Source of the DNA: Paludibacter sp.
GTDB lineage: Bacteria; Bacteroidota; Bacteroidia; Bacteroidales; Paludibacteraceae
Length of the DNA: 64,000 bases
Reading direction: 5' to 3'
Assembly (NCBI GenBank): GCA_028710415.1
Contig: JAQTUE010000010.1
Span: 1-64,000 of the forward strand
In this document: positions 61,812 to 64,000 of the stretch, piece after piece
How the letters are laid out: every line of letters begins with the position of its first letter
Position numbering within the stretch: the first letter of the stretch is position 1
Program-made: the position numbers and the translations under genes
The notes under the pieces: model-generated
The model's input: the letters and a program-made list of their open reading frames with translations, nothing else
What the model was told of the DNA's origin: nothing
The model's database searches: none

Positions 61812-63731
61812 ATGAAAAAAATGAAAATACATTTCAAACCATTCAATCTATTCTTGTTGCTGGCTATTGGAATTCTGACCATGAGCTCTACACCTACCGT
61901 CTATTTTATTGGCGATTCCACCATGGCCGATTACGACCCTGCTGTGTATCCCAGTCAACGTGGCTGGGGACAGATGTTCCGCAATTTCCTGACGGGTGAT
62001 ATAAGCTTTGTCAATGGTGCCCGGAATGGTCGCAGTTCACGCAGCTTTTACACCGGGAGCGACAGCTTGTGGGCGGGAGTCAGAACAAAACTCAAAGCCG
62101 GTGATTATGTGTTTATACAGTTTGCCCATAATGACGAGAAATTCGGAGGACTATCCGATACCGCAAAACTGGGAATTGGCACAGCACCCTGGGGCGATTA
62201 TCAGGGTTACCTGCGTTCGTATGTGAACGAAACCCGGAAAGTGGGAGCAACTCCAATTTTAGTGACATCCATTGTACGAAACTATTTTGCAGGCGATTCT
62301 ATTACCTATAAAGGAAGGCATAACCTGGGAACAGATGATTCCACGTTGAACTATGTCCGTGCAATGAAAGCAGTGGGCCGCCAGTTAGCTGTTCCGGTAA
62401 TAGACCACACGGCCCTGACACGTAAATATGCCGAGGGGCTTGGTGTAACAAGTGCCACCTCCATAATCTACCTGAGTGGTGACCAGACTCACCTGAATCA
62501 GACCGGGGCTACCATCTATGCCCAACTGGCTGTACAGGACATGTTGAAACAAAATATCCTGACAGGTTATCTGAATGCTTCGCCAAACCTGATTATCACA
62601 CCTGCTTCACTGAACTTTGGCACCAGTTATATTTCTGCCTATTCAAGTGCAAAGATCTCTGTCTCCGGTTTAAGTCTGACGCCAGCCACAGGCAATGTGA
62701 CAGTGGCCGCTCCAAATGGTTTCCAGGTGGGGCTTGCTTCTTCGGGAGCATTTGCTGCAACTGTTCAGATACCGTATACCAGTGGCAACCTGGCAGCAAC
62801 TGACCTCTATGTTCATTTTCAACCTGCCACAGAAAAAGTGTATGCCGATTCCATATCCATTTCGTACGGGTCGGTTACCAAAAGAATTTCTGTCAAAGGA
62901 AACGGGCTCTCCATGAGCAGTGGCGTGGATGCAACCGTAAATTTCCCGTTGTCGGCTAATGCTGCTCCAACAGTTTCAGGACCTGTGATTGCGCTTGATG
63001 AAAGCTGGACCGGTACGTATGTAAAAAGTTATGCTACCATAGCTACCTGGCCTGCCGGGGTGACCGGAATAACTGTCCAACGTACCAGCATTAGTGCTAC
63101 AGCCTCCAATGTAGTGGATACCTGGCCTGCGAATGAAATAGACATAAACACCTCCCGTTACATACAATTTGCAGTAAAGCCTAATGCCGGAACAAAACTG
63201 ACGGTGGATTCCATCGGATTGTATGCCGGAGCAGCCGGAGGCAGTGGGTTGAGATACCGGGTGTTGTACTCCAAAAATGCAGGTTTCAGTAATCCGGTAA
63301 CACTTGAGGATAAAACTTCGAATACCAGCAATACGATGGTTGCACTTTCGTATAAACCAATGATTCAGGTTGCCGACTCCGAAGGATTCTATTTGCGCTT
63401 TTATCCGTGGTACAACGGAACAGCATCATTGAAATACCTATGTTTGTCGAACCTGACTATCAAAGGGCGTGTAAGCACCATGGCAAGCGGTGTAGAAACT
63501 TTAAAGGCAGCATCAATTCAGGTATATCCAAATCCATCGACCGGAGTTTACAACTTACAATCTACGGAAAGAAACTCTGTTGCCGAAATATATAATCAAA
63601 CCGGAATACTGGTAAAGAAGCAGAGAATGGACAATCCCACAATTGATTTATCCGACTGCCCAACCGGAATATATGTATTGAAGCTGCAATCTGACCAACA
63701 ATCAAAAGCGGTTTTACTGGTGAAAAAATAA
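61812..63731 (+). CDS. Rhamnogalacturonan acetylesterase (CE12), second copy, T9SS-sorted
   Basis: A 639-residue SGNH hydrolase: IGDSTM with Ser36, GARNGRSSRSF, FAHNDEKFGG in block III, and the catalytic Asp/His in GDQTHLNQTG. Layout matches the copy at 54151: esterase domain, a short beta-sandwich (SLNFGTSYISAYSSAKISV), a second beta-rich domain, and a T9SS type A sorting domain (VYPNPSTGVYNLQSTERNSV ... PTGIYVLKLQSD). It is separated from the other esterases by 1.2 kb of repeats and has an independent start. Confidence 0.93.
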   Translation: MKKMKIHFKPFNLFLLLAIGILTMSSTPTVYFIGDSTMADYDPAVYPSQRGWGQMFRNFLTGDISFVNGARNGRSSRSFYTGSDSLWAGVRTKLKAGDYVFIQFAHNDEKFGGLSDTAKLGIGTAPWGDYQGYLRSYVNETRKVGATPILVTSIVRNYFAGDSITYKGRHNLGTDDSTLNYVRAMKAVGRQLAVPVIDHTALTRKYAEGLGVTSATSIIYLSGDQTHLNQTGATIYAQLAVQDMLKQNILTGYLNASPNLIITPASLNFGTSYISAYSSAKISVSGLSLTPATGNVTVAAPNGFQVGLASSGAFAATVQIPYTSGNLAATDLYVHFQPATEKVYADSISISYGSVTKRISVKGNGLSMSSGVDATVNFPLSANAAPTVSGPVIALDESWTGTYVKSYATIATWPAGVTGITVQRTSISATASNVVDTWPANEIDINTSRYIQFAVKPNAGTKLTVDSIGLYAGAAGGSGLRYRVLYSKNAGFSNPVTLEDKTSNTSNTMVALSYKPMIQVADSEGFYLRFYPWYNGTASLKYLCLSNLTIKGRVSTMASGVETLKAASIQVYPNPSTGVYNLQSTERNSVAEIYNQTGILVKKQRMDNPTIDLSDCPTGIYVLKLQSDQQSKAVLLVKK

Positions 63732-63817
63732 ATAACTATAGGGTTTTGCACCCAACTTTCAGCTATTTATTAATTTACCTCTGAATAGGCAATTATAATC
63801 TAATAGTAAGCTCCCAA

Positions 63818-64000
63818 TTACACCGTAGGTGTAAACTTTGATTAACCCCCAGTGGAGCCTGCGGAACTGGGGGAAAATAAAATAGTAACTACCCAACTCC
63901 AGAGGAGTTGACCAAAGGGAAAGTACTTAAACACTTGGATCTGTTGGTGAACTCCTACAGAGTTCTGTCTTTGATTTCATTCATAGCCCCCAGTTTCGCA
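63818..64000. repeat. Cluster of short hairpins at the right edge
   Basis: Four perfect or near-perfect small palindromes in a row: TTACACC-GTA-GGTGTAA (63818-63834), CCCCCAGT...ACTGGGGG (63846-63873), CAACTCC-AGA-GGAGTTG (63894-63910) and GAACTC-CTACA-GAGTTC (63949-63965). Another cccccagt starts at the very end. They look like a REP-type extragenic array that continues beyond the window. Confidence 0.65.

Overview
The window looks like chromosomal DNA of a member of the Bacteroidota, probably Bacteroidales-like. The evidence is a fused SecDF, a SusC/SusD pair, secreted enzymes ending in type IX secretion (T9SS) C-terminal sorting domains, a GldA-type ABC protein, a phylum-type initiator tRNA without encoded CCA, and promoters of the TTTG-N19/20-TAnnTTTG kind. 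I cannot fix the genus.

Left part (1-24.7 kb). A cut-off IS66 end is followed by secDF. Next comes initiator tRNA-fMet with two decayed 3' copies around a GIY-YIG gene, then an iron and redox group (lipoprotein rubrerythrin, DUF2231 membrane protein, MbfA-like ferritin/VIT1 exporter). Three tandem ~405-bp units follow. On the minus strand each has a Bacteroidota promoter, a conserved palindrome 73 bp upstream of the inferred start, a conserved 5' hairpin region and its own terminator, so I read them as a three-copy small-RNA family. After argC lies an accessory stretch: an AlbA_2/ATPase regulator, an orphan HigA, a DprA-like protein overlapping a RecQ helicase fused to a phosphoribosyltransferase, and a HicAB pair whose toxin gene carries a stop codon. 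Housekeeping genes follow (trmD, stand-alone MetH activation domain, dgt, lolD-like) among many extragenic repeats.

Middle part (24.7-41.3 kb). Remnants of ORF6N and type I restriction hsdR genes precede a very AT-rich three-gene operon (TIGR04255-like plus two unknowns), then small accessory genes including an overlapping GTG-start gene with a DUF6169 gene. After tRNA-Arg and an RNase HI comes a surface-polysaccharide cluster (flippase, four glycosyltransferases, one fused to an LPS-type kinase, and an O-antigen ligase). Housekeeping genes follow: ruvB, gldA, pssA and dtd.

Right part (42.2-63.7 kb). A pectin/rhamnogalacturonan utilisation locus holds susC, susD, a beta-helix lipoprotein, two giant modular pectin methylesterases and two CE12 rhamnogalacturonan acetylesterases. 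The esterases would strip methyl and acetyl groups from pectin, and SusCD would import the oligosaccharides. No lyase, glycosidase or dedicated regulator is in view. Two copies of a foldback repeat built on cacatag flank this locus. The 5' end of the proposed small RNAs is complementary to the susC start region and to the start of the first pectinesterase gene, which may link the two most interesting parts of the window.
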